Origin: Lepidodermella squamata
Lineage: Eukaryota; Gastrotricha
Assembly: GCA_047495785.1 (NCBI GenBank)
Contig: JBLDXI010000018.1
Span: 372,001 to 436,000, forward strand
Length of the DNA: 64,000 nucleotides
Direction: 5' to 3'
Numbering within the stretch: the stretch's first letter is position 1; each line of letters opens with the position of its first letter. The notes beneath the pieces were generated by a model, which saw only the letters and a list, made by a program, of their open reading frames with translations, ran no database searches and was not told the DNA's origin. Below, one piece after another: positions 1 to 12,784 of this stretch. The position numbers and the translations under genes were made by a program.

Positions 1-3000
1 CCTTCGAAAACCCGTACTCGATGGACATTCACGACTCTGAGGTCACATTCAACGGCTTTTTCGTCGATGTATCGCCCGACATCATCCCGGCGTTGTACAA
101 GGCCGGCATGCGGCAGCGGCAGAACGCCTTCTCGCCGAAAGATTGGCCAGTCAAGGGCGGAACAGCCGGCCAGTCGATGGGCAGCTACAGCCAGTTGATA
201 GTGACGGGCCACCGCAATGGCATCGTCAAATTCTGGGACGCATCCGGGGTGCAGCTTCAGATTTTGTACCTGTTGAACGTGTCCAAGTTGTTTCAAACGG
301 TCGCTGAGTCGAAGCGGCGCCTCGGTCGGGTGAACAGCAAACAGAGTACGGTTCAGTCGAGCGAATCTGCGGCGACTGACCAGGCGGCCGAGTCACCACT
401 AAATACAGAAGCTTCTTCGCCTTCTACAGCACAATCACCTGGTTCGTTAATCATATAATTTTATTTGCACATTTTCGATAACAATTTCAGGTTAAAAGTT
501 CAAATTGCCAATTTCGAATAATTTTCAGTTTTTGAAATCATTTGAGTTTTAACTTGAAAATATGCGAAAACTGAACAGAAATAGATTCTAACTAGCTGAC
601 TAAAAGATCAGTTTTCAAATTTTTGACAAATTAATTTTGAATTTTTTTAAATGAAATTTGATTGGAATGAATCTTTTCATTATCGAGAATTTTAATTTTG
701 AAATTTTGTTCAGGGCTCGAAGAATCAGCTCCTAGTACAGAGAAACACCCGCCTCTTGCGCAAACAGCGACGATCCAAACACAGAGCTCGATGGATCAAG
801 GCACCGGCGTGGTGGGCCTTAGTCAGCTCATCGCAGCCGGTACCTTCGCCGTCACCCAGGTGAAGCTGTCCGAGGACGGGCAAATGCTGCTCGTTGGCGG
901 GGCTGGTTTCGCCGTGCTGTACCGGCTCAACGAATCAGCGGCTGAGACTAATTTGGCTGTAGTCGAAGCGCGGTTTTCTTACAACAGCAATAGCCAACAA
1001 GCTGCGTCGCAAAATTCAGCTCCTAGTCAGCAGCAAGCGCAGGAAGGAGCCGCTCAAGTAGGCCAGGAATCGCAACGGCTGTCGTCGAATTCAGCCAACC
1101 CCTCGCCAGCAGCTGGGCCTCAGGTGAGAATCAATCAGCTGATCAGCGTGGGAGTTTGACATTTTTCGAAAACGCCCGAAATTTCAATGACATAATTTTT
1201 TTGAAATTTTCAAAATTTATGAAATTTCGGTTTTTTCGGAAATTGAAATGCGTTAATTTTTGGGTGATTTATTTTGAAATTGATTATTAGCTTGTGACCC
1301 GTTTTTTAGCTGCACATTTTAAAAATTAGCTGACGTGTTTTTTTCGATAGCCGAATGATGAAGTAGTCAACTAATACTTCGCTGACATGTAGACTACGCA
1401 CCCTTTGCTGCTCTCATACTATAACTGAACTCCATGAACCGCTCTTCTGTTGACGTGCCCCGCCTTTTTTGTCTTGACAGTACACTTTAAAGCATTTCCT
1501 GGATTAGCCAATCAAATCGGGCACAGATTTCGACAGCTCAGTTGACTTACATTAAATCGAATTTAAATTTAAATTTCAATAATTATCGATTTAAATTACC
1601 TTGAAATTTGGAATTGATTAACATCAAGTTTCCAGCACTCAGCTTACTTTTTGAGCGTTTTACTGCAGTATTTTGTCAATTTTTTGCGATTTTGGCTATT
1701 TTAATCCTAGGCTACTACTATTTTAGCTACTTGGTACCCTCTGGTGTGTAGAAAAAACATTTAATAGGTATTCGTTTTAGAGACTTCTGGAATTGAAAAC
1801 TCAGTCTCCAGATAGCCTCATTTAAGTATTTAATTTACGAAGTCATGAGTTGTTGAAAGCGAAAGCCGTTGATTTGATGTAACAAAACGCTTATAAATGC
1901 CGCTGTGTAATTGGCAACTGCAATAGTGACCCCGTTATGTATGTTTGACTTCGATGATGAGTTTTGTTTTGACTGCCAAATGAAGTTTTTGAAACTCCTG
2001 CACCGCCAAGCGACGAACGACTCACTGTTACCGCCACCGGCCGCGCCGGCGCCACCCGGCTCGAAACCGCCCCTGCCAGCGCCGGAACCGCCCACCGCGT
2101 TCCACCACCACTTCACGTCGCCGTTCTCGAAACGAGCCGCGTTTTCGTCGCGCACCAACTCGGCCGCCTCGTCGTCGGCCGACGGCGCGAAAACGCTGCC
2201 GGCGAGACGCGCGACGCTGCTCGAACTGCCGACCGGTCCGCCAAAGACCGGCACGGCCGAGAGCCCGATCGCCTCGTCGCCGTCGTCGCCGTCGCCGGTG
2301 GCGCCGCGGTCCTTTTCGACCTCCTTCTCACTGTCGACCGCCGATAGCCACACCAGCACGGTAGTACCTAGTAGTAGAAGTAGTACTAGTCGATTGCGGA
2401 TGGTTCATACATGTCGTTGCTTGCCCATTTTTGATACATTTTTGATCATCAACTGTCATTTTGAGTTGCCTCTCGATATTTATTTACATCAAGCCAAATG
2501 TCACGCTATCACTTCTCTCTTGTTTTTATTGGGATGACCTGTAATTTTTTGGCAAAAAAATGACACTTGAACCAACAAACCAACAACACTACCACCACCC
2601 ACAAACCACACTTGTAACGCCGGATCTGCTTCTTTCCGCCTTGCTTAATTTATTCATCATCATCTGATTGATCTATCTTGTCGATGTTGTGACTTTCACC
2701 TATTTTTGGCATTCACTCAAATTTGAACGAAAAAATTGTGCGCTTCTTGCGAGCACTTTCTAAATGTTGTCGCTTGGTTATTTTCGGGTGAGCTTCTACA
2801 TTACTATTATAGCAGAATTAATTTCGAGACGGAAAATTATTTGTTGCAAAGATTTCAACTCGAAAATCTGTCTTCGTGAGTTTTGCTATTGGCATGAGAA
2901 AATATAATTTTTTCCAAAATTTCAAAAAGAAAATTTAAGTTTGCAATTTTCAAAAAATCTTCTGTTCAAATATCAACATTAAGTTTCGAATACAAACTGT

Positions 3001-6000
3001 TTTTTTCTAACTACATTTGCCTAGGTTGGGGTTGTTAGTCCAGGGATGATTTTTTGTCAAAATCAGAAGAAACATGTCTAAATAGTTGGAAAATGTAAAA
3101 TAATCATGTCTCATGTCTCATCATATACAAATTTGAAAAAATCGCAACAATTTTCTATTGGCAAGGGTGTTTTGCTCTAGATTTAAGACAAACTTGCAGT
3201 CATCTTTCTGCGCATTGAAATAATAGTTTCGCAATGAAATCGTTGCATGAATAATTTCCGTCTCCTCGTAACTACGTGCTAATTTTTACTGAAGTTTGGG
3301 TTTTGCTTCAAATATGTTTTCTATATTTTTGATCGAGGAAGCGATTGCTGTGTTACAATTTTTTATAACCTGCAATTTTGGTAGCTTTTGTTAATGATTT
3401 TTTAATTTTTTAAATTCTAGGGTTGTCTACTACGACAAGGCCCGAGGCGGTGGAATGCCGGCTACCAGCCTGATCTAGCCGTAGCGATCGGCTGGCTGGC
3501 GCCGCCGAGCGGCAACGCGAACGACCTGCCGCAAGCTCCGCCCAGCGTCACGTGCCTGGACGTGCAGCCGGGCGCGGGCGTCATCTTCGTCGGCACCAAC
3601 TGCGGCGTGGTGGTGGTCGACGCCGTGCAGAAGGCGTGCGTCATGAAGCTGACGACGCCCGAGCTGTACGCCTGCATCGACCCGGCGACGCTGAAGAGCG
3701 TGCTCAAGAAGGCGCTCAAGGACCAGCGAGCGGCGGCCGCCGATGCCGGCGCCACCAGTGACGACGAAACACTGGCGAGTGACGTGCCGGTTTCGGCTTC
3801 TTCCGCCGGCTCGGCGCCGAACAGTGCCTCGAATAAGGTAAAATTTCGTACATACTAGTAGCCAAGATTTGAAAATAATTTTAGCCAAGCCTAACAAGTT
3901 TCGATTGTAGTTTTAGTTGGAATAAAACTGAGTAGTCTCGGGGAAAAGCGCGATTTTCATGATCGACGAATTCAAATTTCAACAATAATTTATTACTCCC
4001 AGAACCATCTAAACAACCTAATGACGGTTGATATCGAAAAATCACTGCTCTCTAAAACCGAGACTCGGAATCGATATCGAAGACGTGAAAATCGAAAAAT
4101 CACAGAATAGGGAATTAAGTCCTCAATTTAATGCTGGATCCCGAAATGCGGCTTTGACATTGAAATAATTTTTTTTAATTATCACTCTAAGATTGAATTA
4201 ATTTTCAGATTTTTGAACTGACCAAAAGAAACGTAGGTTGATTTTATAAATATTTCCCCCATTATTTTCCATTGGAATGTTTAATCTGAAATTTGAATGA
4301 TCGTCATGGAGTCGCGTTAAATTTCCCCGATTATTTCTTTAATTTTCTTGAATGATCCGAACTGACCTGAAATAATTGCGTTGAACTTGCAAAAATGTGA
4401 AAAATCGAAAAGGACATAGCGGCGTTGTTATCACCTGGGACTTCGCCGAAATCCCAACGGAAACACCATCCGATGCTCGGATCAACGACCTCGGCGAAAC
4501 GTCGGAACCTATCGCTAGCCCCAGGCCTTCTTAGCCACAAAGCTCTAGTCGAATCGCGAGGCAAATTCAACAGCGCAGAGAACAATCGAAATTCCAAGTC
4601 ATCGCCGCTTCTAATCGAAGAACCGAGTCAAGAACCGCCTAGTAGCGAACAGCTGAAATTGCCACAGCGACAGCACAAAAGTGGCTCACTTGTGCCTGAT
4701 CGAGTTGTTGAGGAGGAAGAAGAAGAGGACGAAGAGCCACGAGTCGATTCGCCGAAAATCGACTCAAATCGCAATAATTTGGGCCAAGACACGGCCGATG
4801 ACAGCGACGACCAAGTCGTGCCGGCTGTTCGAGTTCGCAAAATGTCAGTGTTTCAACGCATTTCCAGCGCGATTTCCGGCCCGCCGAAACACCACAGCCA
4901 GCACCACCGGCCGAGCATCGACGTCGGCCATTTGCTGAATCGCCGCTTCTCAGCCGCCATTCCGTCGATCAGCGGCGTGCCCAGCGATCAGTTGGCTGAA
5001 ATTCAGTTGTCGCTCGAAGAAGGCGGCTCATTCTCGAAGCAGAGCAGTGCGAATTCGGTCGACTACATCGACTTGCGGGGTAATTGCCGTGGCTGAAAAC
5101 TCGACTTTTGCACAACCTACTAGTCTTTCCGCGTGGATATTCTGGACTAAACTAACAACACTTGAGCCTTTAATTTCAACGAAATCAAAACAACGCCGCT
5201 TATTACTGCAATTTTTCAATTTCTGATTGAAAAATTTCCTCACGAAAATAATAATTGCACCCCGCTTTTTTCACTTCCTAACTTGAACTAACATTTTAAC
5301 ATTTTTATTAGAAATTGGAGTTTTCAAACGTAAGTTTGGCATTCGAAGGTGGACATTTTCAGTTTGGAAATTGAATTTGGACGATGGTATTTTTTTGAAA
5401 ATGAGGAGAATTTCGACAAAAATTTGCCAAATGTTAGATTTTTATGCGGAAAATCCATGTTTCGAGTGCCAAATTTTAATTTTTTTTATTACAATCCAGG
5501 TTTTGAATCCATTTTTTCGGAAAAATTTTCAGCTAATAATTAACTAATAGCACTCGACCTATAATTATTATAATATTACTATTGAACTAACAAGAAAACA
5601 ACATTGTGACCCTATCCTGTCGCACTTTGTCTAGGCTGGCACGGCCTCATCCCTGACCTCGTCGATGAACTCACCTCTAACAACTTCCACCACTAACACC
5701 ATCAACAGCAACAACACCACTCTGTCGGCCGCCGCCGCAGGAAACCCGCCTAGCTTAACGTCACCCGTGTCTCCCAACAGCCTGCTAGCGGCGAACCAGC
5801 AGCAAGCAGCCGCGGTGCCGCCGATGAGCCCGAACCAGCCTAACCAGCTGATCGACTCGGGCGCGTCGGCGGCGGCGGAGGGCAAACGCGACTCGAAGGG
5901 CGCCAAGTCGAAAGGTGCGGCCTTGAAGGCGGTTTTTCGTTTTGGGTCCACCAAATCGTCCAAGTCATCGCTAGAACGCGATGCTAATGAGTTGCCAACT

Positions 6001-9000
6001 AGGAGTGCCAAGTTCCACCTGCCTGTAGGCAGCCCCCCGCCCCTGTCGTCGAACAGCTTCCACGCCGGCTCCACCCTGCCGGCCGAGCACCCGAGCGCGG
6101 GTGACCCGGCCGACCAGGGTGAGGCGGGCGGCGGTGGCGGCGGCGAGGACGGGCGGGCGAGCTTGACGCGGTCGTTGTCGGTGTTGCCGAGCGGTGGCAA
6201 GCCGCTGCTAGCGGTGCCGAGTGGCCTTAGCGCGACCGTGCCGCCGTCGCCCATGTCGCCCTTGCTATCATCGCCTGGTATACATTAGATCGCGAGCGTA
6301 GTTGACCGCGCACGGCTAAGCTATAATTTTCTGTGTTTTTTTCATCCGGTGACAGTTGGTGATAGTTTGCCTATGACATTGCCTATGACTGCAAAAGCAG
6401 GCAGTGCCAGCTCGCTGTTGTTGCAAAAGCGGAAAGGTTATAATACTTCGTGATCATTTTTAGACACCCTGTGCGCTGCTCGTCATTTTTTATTGTCAAC
6501 TTGATATACTGGAAGCTAGCGCTAATTTAAATCATGCAGAATCACGCTTTTAAATTATTCAATAGTTCAATAGACTTCGGAGCATTTTAGAATTAGAGAA
6601 ATTATATTGCTTTGACGCTTGCCTCGATAGAAAAAATGGTCTCATAAATTTCGGAAATTTTTATTCTAAAATGCTCCGATCTAAACGATCGATTCCTTGG
6701 CTTCTCTGAGGAAATTTTCCAGCTTTTCAGTTCGAGAAACTTTTTCATCAGCGTTGTGAAGAATTCCAAATTTTAGTTCGAACCCGAGCTAATTTTTGTG
6801 ATACCCTTTGCTTTATTCGCTGTGAAGTCAACTTATTTCTAAACAGTCGTAAACTCATACTCGCCGGAATAGGATTAGTATTTGGCTTCCTTCATTTCAG
6901 AATTCTGTAAGACAATTGTTATTTCAAAGATCTTATTTATTTTCAGAGGTTTTATTTGATTTTTTTTACAATTGCCTTCTCATAAACTGGATATTTTTTA
7001 AAAATATGTCATATGCTAACTTGGTTTTTTTACGCCTCATTGATTTTCCGAAAGTTTAAAATTGAAGCGATAGATCAGTATTTTTAATAAAGCGCTGCTG
7101 CGTGCCTAGAATTTGATGTTTGTCAACCCGGTCAGCTTTCGCTTTGCCTACTTACTAATTATTACTAATGATGACTAACTGTGAGGCAATTGGAAGCACA
7201 CTCCGCTAGCGCACTGCTTCTGTAAAACAGCAAAATGTCCACTTACATCGGCCATCATCCATCGGTTATTTCTGCCCCCATCAAGTCATCTATCTCTCTT
7301 GTTTTCGAATTTCCGTCTCATTTGTCGCTAATTTTTTCTGCATTTTGTGTTGTTGAAAATATAGAATCAGTCTCGGACAGTGGAGTTGCGACAGGTCGCG
7401 ACTCGCCCGAGCCGGCGCCGAGCAGTGCAGCGCTTGGCCAGTCGCAGCCGCTGGTCGCCTCAGCGGACACGATCACGTGCGCGGTGTTCGCCGACTCGTT
7501 CGCGAACAAGGTGAAGCCGGACCCGAAGCAGACGATGCCGCTGGCGACGGCGCCGACGCTGTGGCTGGGCACGCAGACGGGCGCGGTGTTCATCGCCGGC
7601 GTGTCGCTGCCGCCGTCGGACGACGAGCGCGCGACGTCGCCGGTGATCGTCTCCGTGTCGCAGACTGTCTACCAGATGGCTGGGCCTGTGCTAACTCTCG
7701 CCATCCTGCCCACGTCCGAATTCATCACAGCCGAGCGGAAAGCTTCTCATCAGGTATCGTATAACAATTCTTTAAATAAGGCCTAAATTTAGGGTTCCAG
7801 CACTTAATCTGAGACAATTAGGATTTTTCGAATTTCACGGCTCTCGTAGAATCTCAATTTTTCAAATCATGCTTATAGATCTCCCTATTACATGGATTTT
7901 GCGCTTCAAGTGCCCAGTTTTTGGGTTCGGTCTCCAGAGCCGATATCGATTCCAAGTATCGATTTCACAAATACTTGTGAATTTCACAAAATCAGTGATT
8001 TTTCGATTTCAAATGTGCTGGAGCCCAATATCAATAATTTGACTACATAGTTTGAGGAATCATGTAGCTAAAAAAACCCAGGCCTAGAGAAGGCCTTGGC
8101 ATCGATTAAAACACGAAAAGGAGAAAAGGAGAGTCCGAAAATTTAGATTCAGGTGCTTATTTTAACGGTGGAACCTCATTTTCGCATGGCAATAAATTGA
8201 AAAATTAAATAAATAATTGGGAAAGATTATTTGCTATTAAGCCTCTCTTATGCGATTCTTAAATCTGCCTTGACAACAAAATTTAAATTTTTTAAATTTC
8301 CTAAATTATGTTTGAATTTCTAAATTTTTCTAAATTTTTAAACAACTTTTCCGAATTGTTCTTAGTTATAAATTATTCTAATTAATTATGTCATTGTTTC
8401 AATTTTTCTCATATTTGCGTGTGTTACTCAGCCATCTGTACCACCGGAGCCGATGCCGAAGCTGAAATCGAAGCAGAGCGCGCCGGGCGGCGGGCTGCCG
8501 GTGTACCCGGGCCAGGCGCTGCCGGACTCGAACACGCTGATGGCGCAGAACGCGGCGAGCCAGCTCGGCGTCATGGTCTCGCGCGACCAGCTCGTCGTTG
8601 TCGTGTTGCCGGCGCAAACGGTCGCGAGTCGTGCGCGGCCCCCGGCGCCGGCCGACGGCGAGCCTCGCCGCCAGCTCGCCCGTGCCGCTGTCATCCGGCC
8701 GAAGGAGAGCCACACGCAGCACTGCGTCGCGTGCCTCGCCGTCGACGGCCACGTCTCGTTCTTCAGTCTTCCGCGCCTGCGCCCGCTCTTCGAGGTCGAC
8801 CAGTGCTGCGACCCTGTTACGCCTAGGTAAAACCATAAACCATAATAATCAGATACTTTGATTTTTCACCCTCTTACAAGTATTCAGAATTAGGACAAAA
8901 CGCTGTTTCGGACTTTGAAATTCAGTGATTTTTCGAAAATTTTGAAATATTTATCACGATTGATCAAAACTGGTTAATTTTTTTTTAAATTGACGGAATC

Positions 9001-10312
9001 AAATTGGTAGGCTGGGTATCGAATACTAGAATTTGCTTCAGTCCAGTTCCAACTTTTTATTTGTCGAAAATTGTGAGATTTTGTGAAAGATTTTCCGATG
9101 TTTTCTAATTGGAAAAATTGTGAATTGAACTTCCAATTTGTTTCATTTGCAGATCTCTAAACACATTCCGCTTCTCGCACTACGGCCACGCAGTATTCTT
9201 CGACTCGCCTTCTGAAATCAACAAGCTGTCTTTCTGGGCTGAAAACAAGTACGTTTTTGTATTTTTCTTAACATTCATTCAAAATTATACCAACAAATAT
9301 CTTGTTCGTGTGATTCAAATTTGCATCAGTCTTCAGCTTAATCTAGCTCCATTCGCTTCCACTAGGTATTTGGCTTTTGGAAGTTTAGTAACTGTGACCG
9401 GGACGTGAATGTTAACTGTGACTGTGATCTGTTGATTTTCCAGATTACTATCAGTCTTCTGCTTGGGTCTGATTTATGCGCTCTCATAGTTACAGCTTAA
9501 GAATTGCTTGGGAATTTCCATATAAACGCAAAATTGTCCTTAGAGTTGATCCCATTCTCGGATTCAGATAGAAAATTTCATGAGAATTAACTTTGAATAC
9601 GCAATATTTACCGAGTTGGAAACCTTCAATTTCAGGCCCGATTGCAAAGTTACGTTACCTAAAATTTGGAAAAACTTCCTGTGAGTTGTACAATGGCTCG
9701 CCACCTTGCCACTTCCGCTTGCTCATTGCCTCCACGAGGGCCATTCAGTGTTCCTCATTAGCTTCGGGGGAGGGGGAAGAGAAAAATTGCACGAATTTCG
9801 ATGCCATTCAATTTCGAACATAAAATAAGTAATAGTGCTCAAATCTTTTAAAATATTTGAAATTTCGAAATGAAATGTAATTGTTTCTTGAATTTCCTTG
9901 CAACAGTGACAAAATGGAGTATACGCAAGGCAGCGTGTTCGTGGAGACGGTGATGCCGGAGCGGCCGAAGGCGTCCTTCCTGAAGACGCTGTTCACGTCG
10001 GCGGCGAAAGACACGGCGTTGTCGGAGCGCGAAGAGCTGTTCGGCGACCCGAATCTGAAGCCATCCGTGAACGTGGCGCGGCCGATCAGCAACAAGTTGC
10101 AGCAGCTGCAGGGCGACCTCAGCTCGGCGACGTCGTCGTCCAACTCGCCGTACGGCAAGATGTTGGAGGGCGCGAAGGAGCGCGGCGAGAAGCTGGGCCA
10201 GGTCGACGAGGCGACGCAGCGCATGATGCTGAACGCGTCCGAGTTTGCGAAGCGCGCGCACGAGATGGCGGAGAAGGAGAAAAACAAAAAGTGGTACAAC
10301 GTGTTTTCTTAG
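1..10312 (+). CDS. STXBP5-like: Tomosyn / syntaxin-binding protein 5 (5' end outside the window)
   Basis: Tomosyn binds syntaxin and SNAP-25 and restrains synaptic-vesicle priming. The visible part starts inside the WD40 propellers: the block around 180-290 (TGHRNGIVKFWDAS) matches the family's typical TGH-DGSVKFWDAS. Exons that keep frame: 3-441, 714-1123, 3421-3837, about 4420-5079, 7365-7753, 8432-8826, 9153-9248, 9907-10312. The exon at 3421 carries the GYQPDL...GVVVVDAVQKA block and that at 7365 the TLWLGTQTGAVFIAGVSLPP block. The last exon ends with an R-SNARE motif with the zero-layer arginine in KERGEKLG and the family ending KNKKWYNVFS. The 5' end of the exon near 4420 does not phase with 3837, so a short exon or another acceptor is missing. 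Two further GC-rich exon candidates (1927-2360, 5635-6277) lie in its introns and are listed separately. The family assignment is firm; the exact isoforms are not. Confidence 0.93.
1927..2360 (+). CDS. Probable optional Pro/Ser-rich tomosyn exon
   Basis: This GC-rich block lies in a 2.3 kb AT-rich intron of tomosyn. The plus-strand frame is open through about 430 bases, is rich in proline, serine and alanine, and ends at ACG|GTAGTA exactly on a codon boundary. The flanking constitutive exons (ending 1123, starting 3421) are also joined on a codon boundary, so a phase-0 cassette would fit. I could not decide its 5' splice acceptor: candidate AGs on a codon boundary lie near 1961 and 1985. Vertebrate tomosyns carry a similar low-complexity Pro/Ser linker at this place. 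The reverse strand is open too, but its translation is only low-complexity Gly/Ala/Asp. Confidence 0.45.
5635..6277 (+). CDS. Alternative tomosyn exon, possibly an internal start
   Basis: The open frame runs from the acceptor TTTGTCTAG at 5634 to the donor CCTG|GTATAC at 6277 and encodes a Ser/Pro/Ala-rich stretch with a basic patch (SKGAALKAVFRFGSTKSSK). Its 3' end is phase 1, which matches the next tomosyn exon at 7365. Its 5' end does not match: the preceding exon ends phase 1, and joining it to 5635 shifts frame and reaches a stop within about 60 bases. An ATG at 5665, 30 bases after the acceptor, could therefore start a short isoform containing only the C-terminal part and the R-SNARE. 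This is inference; a missed upstream exon would explain it as well. Confidence 0.5.
7782..7900 (+). repeat. Partial copy of the dispersed repeat in a tomosyn intron
   Basis: It starts with CTAAATTTAGGGTTCCAGCA exactly as at 63360, then diverges but keeps ordered blocks (GAATTTCACGG, AATCATGCTTATAGATCTCC). Confidence 0.7.
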
Positions 10313-12784
10313 CCTACCTAAACGACTTGAACGAATTGAATGATCACATCGCCAAGTGCCTGTTTCTCCGGTGTCTGTGCCACTGTTAACTATACGACTA
10401 CGACTACTACGACAAAAATGATAGCGTTTTAATTATTATTATGCATTCCTTTTAATTGTTAAAAGAAATAACTACTACTTATATGTGGAAGAAGCGATTC
10501 TGTGCAATTTTTCTTCGTGTCGCAGCACTTCAATCATTTTTTGTACTGATGTTTGGTCGTCGATCGAATATTTTATTGTTATTTTACCTGCATTGCCTGC
10601 TTTTTTATGACAAACCTGCCTGCCTACCGATGTTATTATTATTATTGCTAAACCACTACCTATTCTACTAAAAATCGAAAAAAATCGAAGTTCATGACGT
10701 GTCTTCATAAATGTTGACCAGAAATAACCTATTTATTTACGTGTGTTATCGCATTATTTTCTGGAAAAATTGACAAAAATTATATTATTATATTTATTAT
10801 ATAAATATTTTTTGAGAAGAAAAATTCACCAGTGAAGAAGAGAAAGAAACAACGCATCATTTTTTTGCGGATATTTTGAAAGCGAGAGAGAGAGAGAGCG
10901 AGTCGGAATATTATCATCGATTGTGTATTCATGTTATATTCGTATATACTATTCTCTACTTGTTATACCAACCTTATTACATACCCGTCTACCTTCACCG
11001 AACGCGGCTACGCGAAAACGAACGAGCAGGATGAGGATGATGATGATATACCGTACCAAACCAACCAATGTCATTATTATTTATTTTGAAAATATGGCTG
11101 AAATAAAAATAAAAAAGCAACGAGGGAATATATTGCCAATTTTCTCTTTTCACATTTTTAGAGTTCTAAATAGCAGGTGACGAATTGGAGAATTTTACCA
11201 ATATTTTGGTTGTTTTTCGGAATTACTACCGCAACAAATTGCTGGGACTTGGGGCAATTTTTTCGTGACCTTACTTTTCATTCATTTCCGCCTACTGTGC
11301 GATTATTATAGTGGCCAGTGTTAAATGAATGAGGTCACATGGCTACGCCTTGGGTCATGCGGCCACGTGCTGCAAGTAATAATATGAAAAAACGCTTTTA
11401 TTGCTTTCTTATATGTGACCTATCTGTCAGTGTGTGCTCATCAATTCGGGTTAAAAACGACGTCGTTTTAAGCTTAACATGTTACGAAGGGAACTGCTTG
11501 TGGGCGGAAAGATCAAACGAAAAATAAGAGCGAAACGCGATAAGAGCAACGGCTAAAGTTAAGTTATTCAATCAGGGTCAATTATAACCAGCGTGAGTTA
11601 ACCAGCGTGCTTATCTGGTTATGTTCTAATATCATTGCTCGATTCTCATTGCCCTTATTTCGCTTGCTCTTTTCGCACACAACAGGAAACTGCGTACACG
11701 AAAACAGCAGATAACCTGTATAGAATGAATCGAGCTATCATTAATCATTGTAGAATCGATGGCGGCCTTTTAGTTTCATTTTTCGTTGGATTCGAAGAGT
11801 CGACTTCTATTATTTCTATTATTGGACCCAACGAAAGCTTGAGTTCGATTGTTACAATCAGAAACATTTCATGAGTTTTCTTGAGAAATTTCATTTTTCA
11901 TTTCTGATCTTTGTTTTCAGATGTTTCCATAAGTAGAGTTTCGATAACAAAACACGCTTGAAGGCTTCAATTGCATTTGATTATTATTTATCGACGTTTC
12001 AACGCTTTCTACGCTTTCTCGCGGTTTTATATAACCAATAATATAATGTCCTCTCTGCTCTTCTCAGTTTGCTCAGTTTACTCATTTTAAATTGAATTTT
12101 TTCATTTCTATTTTGAACTTCGCCTCATTCTTTTGCTTTGCCAACTGTTGAATAGTGCGCGCGTTTTATGCGTGAACCAAATGGCCCATTACACTAAAAA
12201 ATTCACCTGAATCTTTAATACGAGAGAGAGAGCCATATACCTACGGCGTTTCGTTGTAATTTCACGCATCATCTACTGCGCGTATCCCATCATACAAGCA
12301 ATAAGCAAAAAACACGCAGGCATAGTAGCCGTTGAATAGCTACTACCTACTACTACGGCTGGTTGTCGACTCGAAAAATTCGAGCACGATGAAAACAAGC
12401 CTGTATAAAAATCTAGTCACATGCCCAGGTGTTATATACCTTGGAATAGCCGTTGTTTTGGCGGCCATTATTAACCTGGCATTTTTTACCTGGTCACCCT
12501 GCATCATCTCAAATTTGAGTAATAATTCAATTGGTAATCACAAAATTTAATTTTTTAATTATTTTAAGGTGAATGAATGAGAAAATGACGTCAAAAACTA
12601 CAACATATTCTTGTTCTGAATGTAGTAACACGTGTGTAGTAGAAAAATGCTTATCAGCTTGGCTGCATGTGCGTGTTTGCTCTCAGCTCAAAGTGCTTTT
12701 TACGCATAATATTTATTTACTCGACCTACCTATATACATAATATCTATCAACATAGGCTGCGCATTTCGCTATATTTTTTACAC
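10313..12784. other. Intergenic / tomosyn 3' UTR region
   Basis: AT-rich DNA with short GA-repeat runs near 10885-10900 and 12220-12230. One short open stretch from ATG 12390 encodes a hydrophobic helix (VIYLGIAVVLAAIINLAFF) and has a GT donor-like site at its end near 12530, but no partner exon was found. I see nothing else that I can support as a gene. Confidence 0.5.
11102..11107 (+). terminator. Candidate poly(A) signal after tomosyn
   Basis: AATAAA (with a second overlapping AATAAA a few bases on), about 790 bases after the tomosyn stop codon. No closer canonical signal was seen. Confidence 0.35.

Noticed and set aside
5631-6254. Minus-strand frame with a hydrophobic stretch opposite the tomosyn extra exon
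   Set aside because: It has no initiation or splice context, and the plus-strand frame has matching splice sites.
8399-8836. Long minus-strand open frames opposite GC-rich exons (also at 3462-3897, 39421-40150, 41820-42425, 45652-46857, 47673-48110, 49386-49913)
   Set aside because: They mirror real exons with high third-position GC; their translations are Arg/Ala/Gly-rich and lack family motifs, while the plus-strand frames match known proteins.
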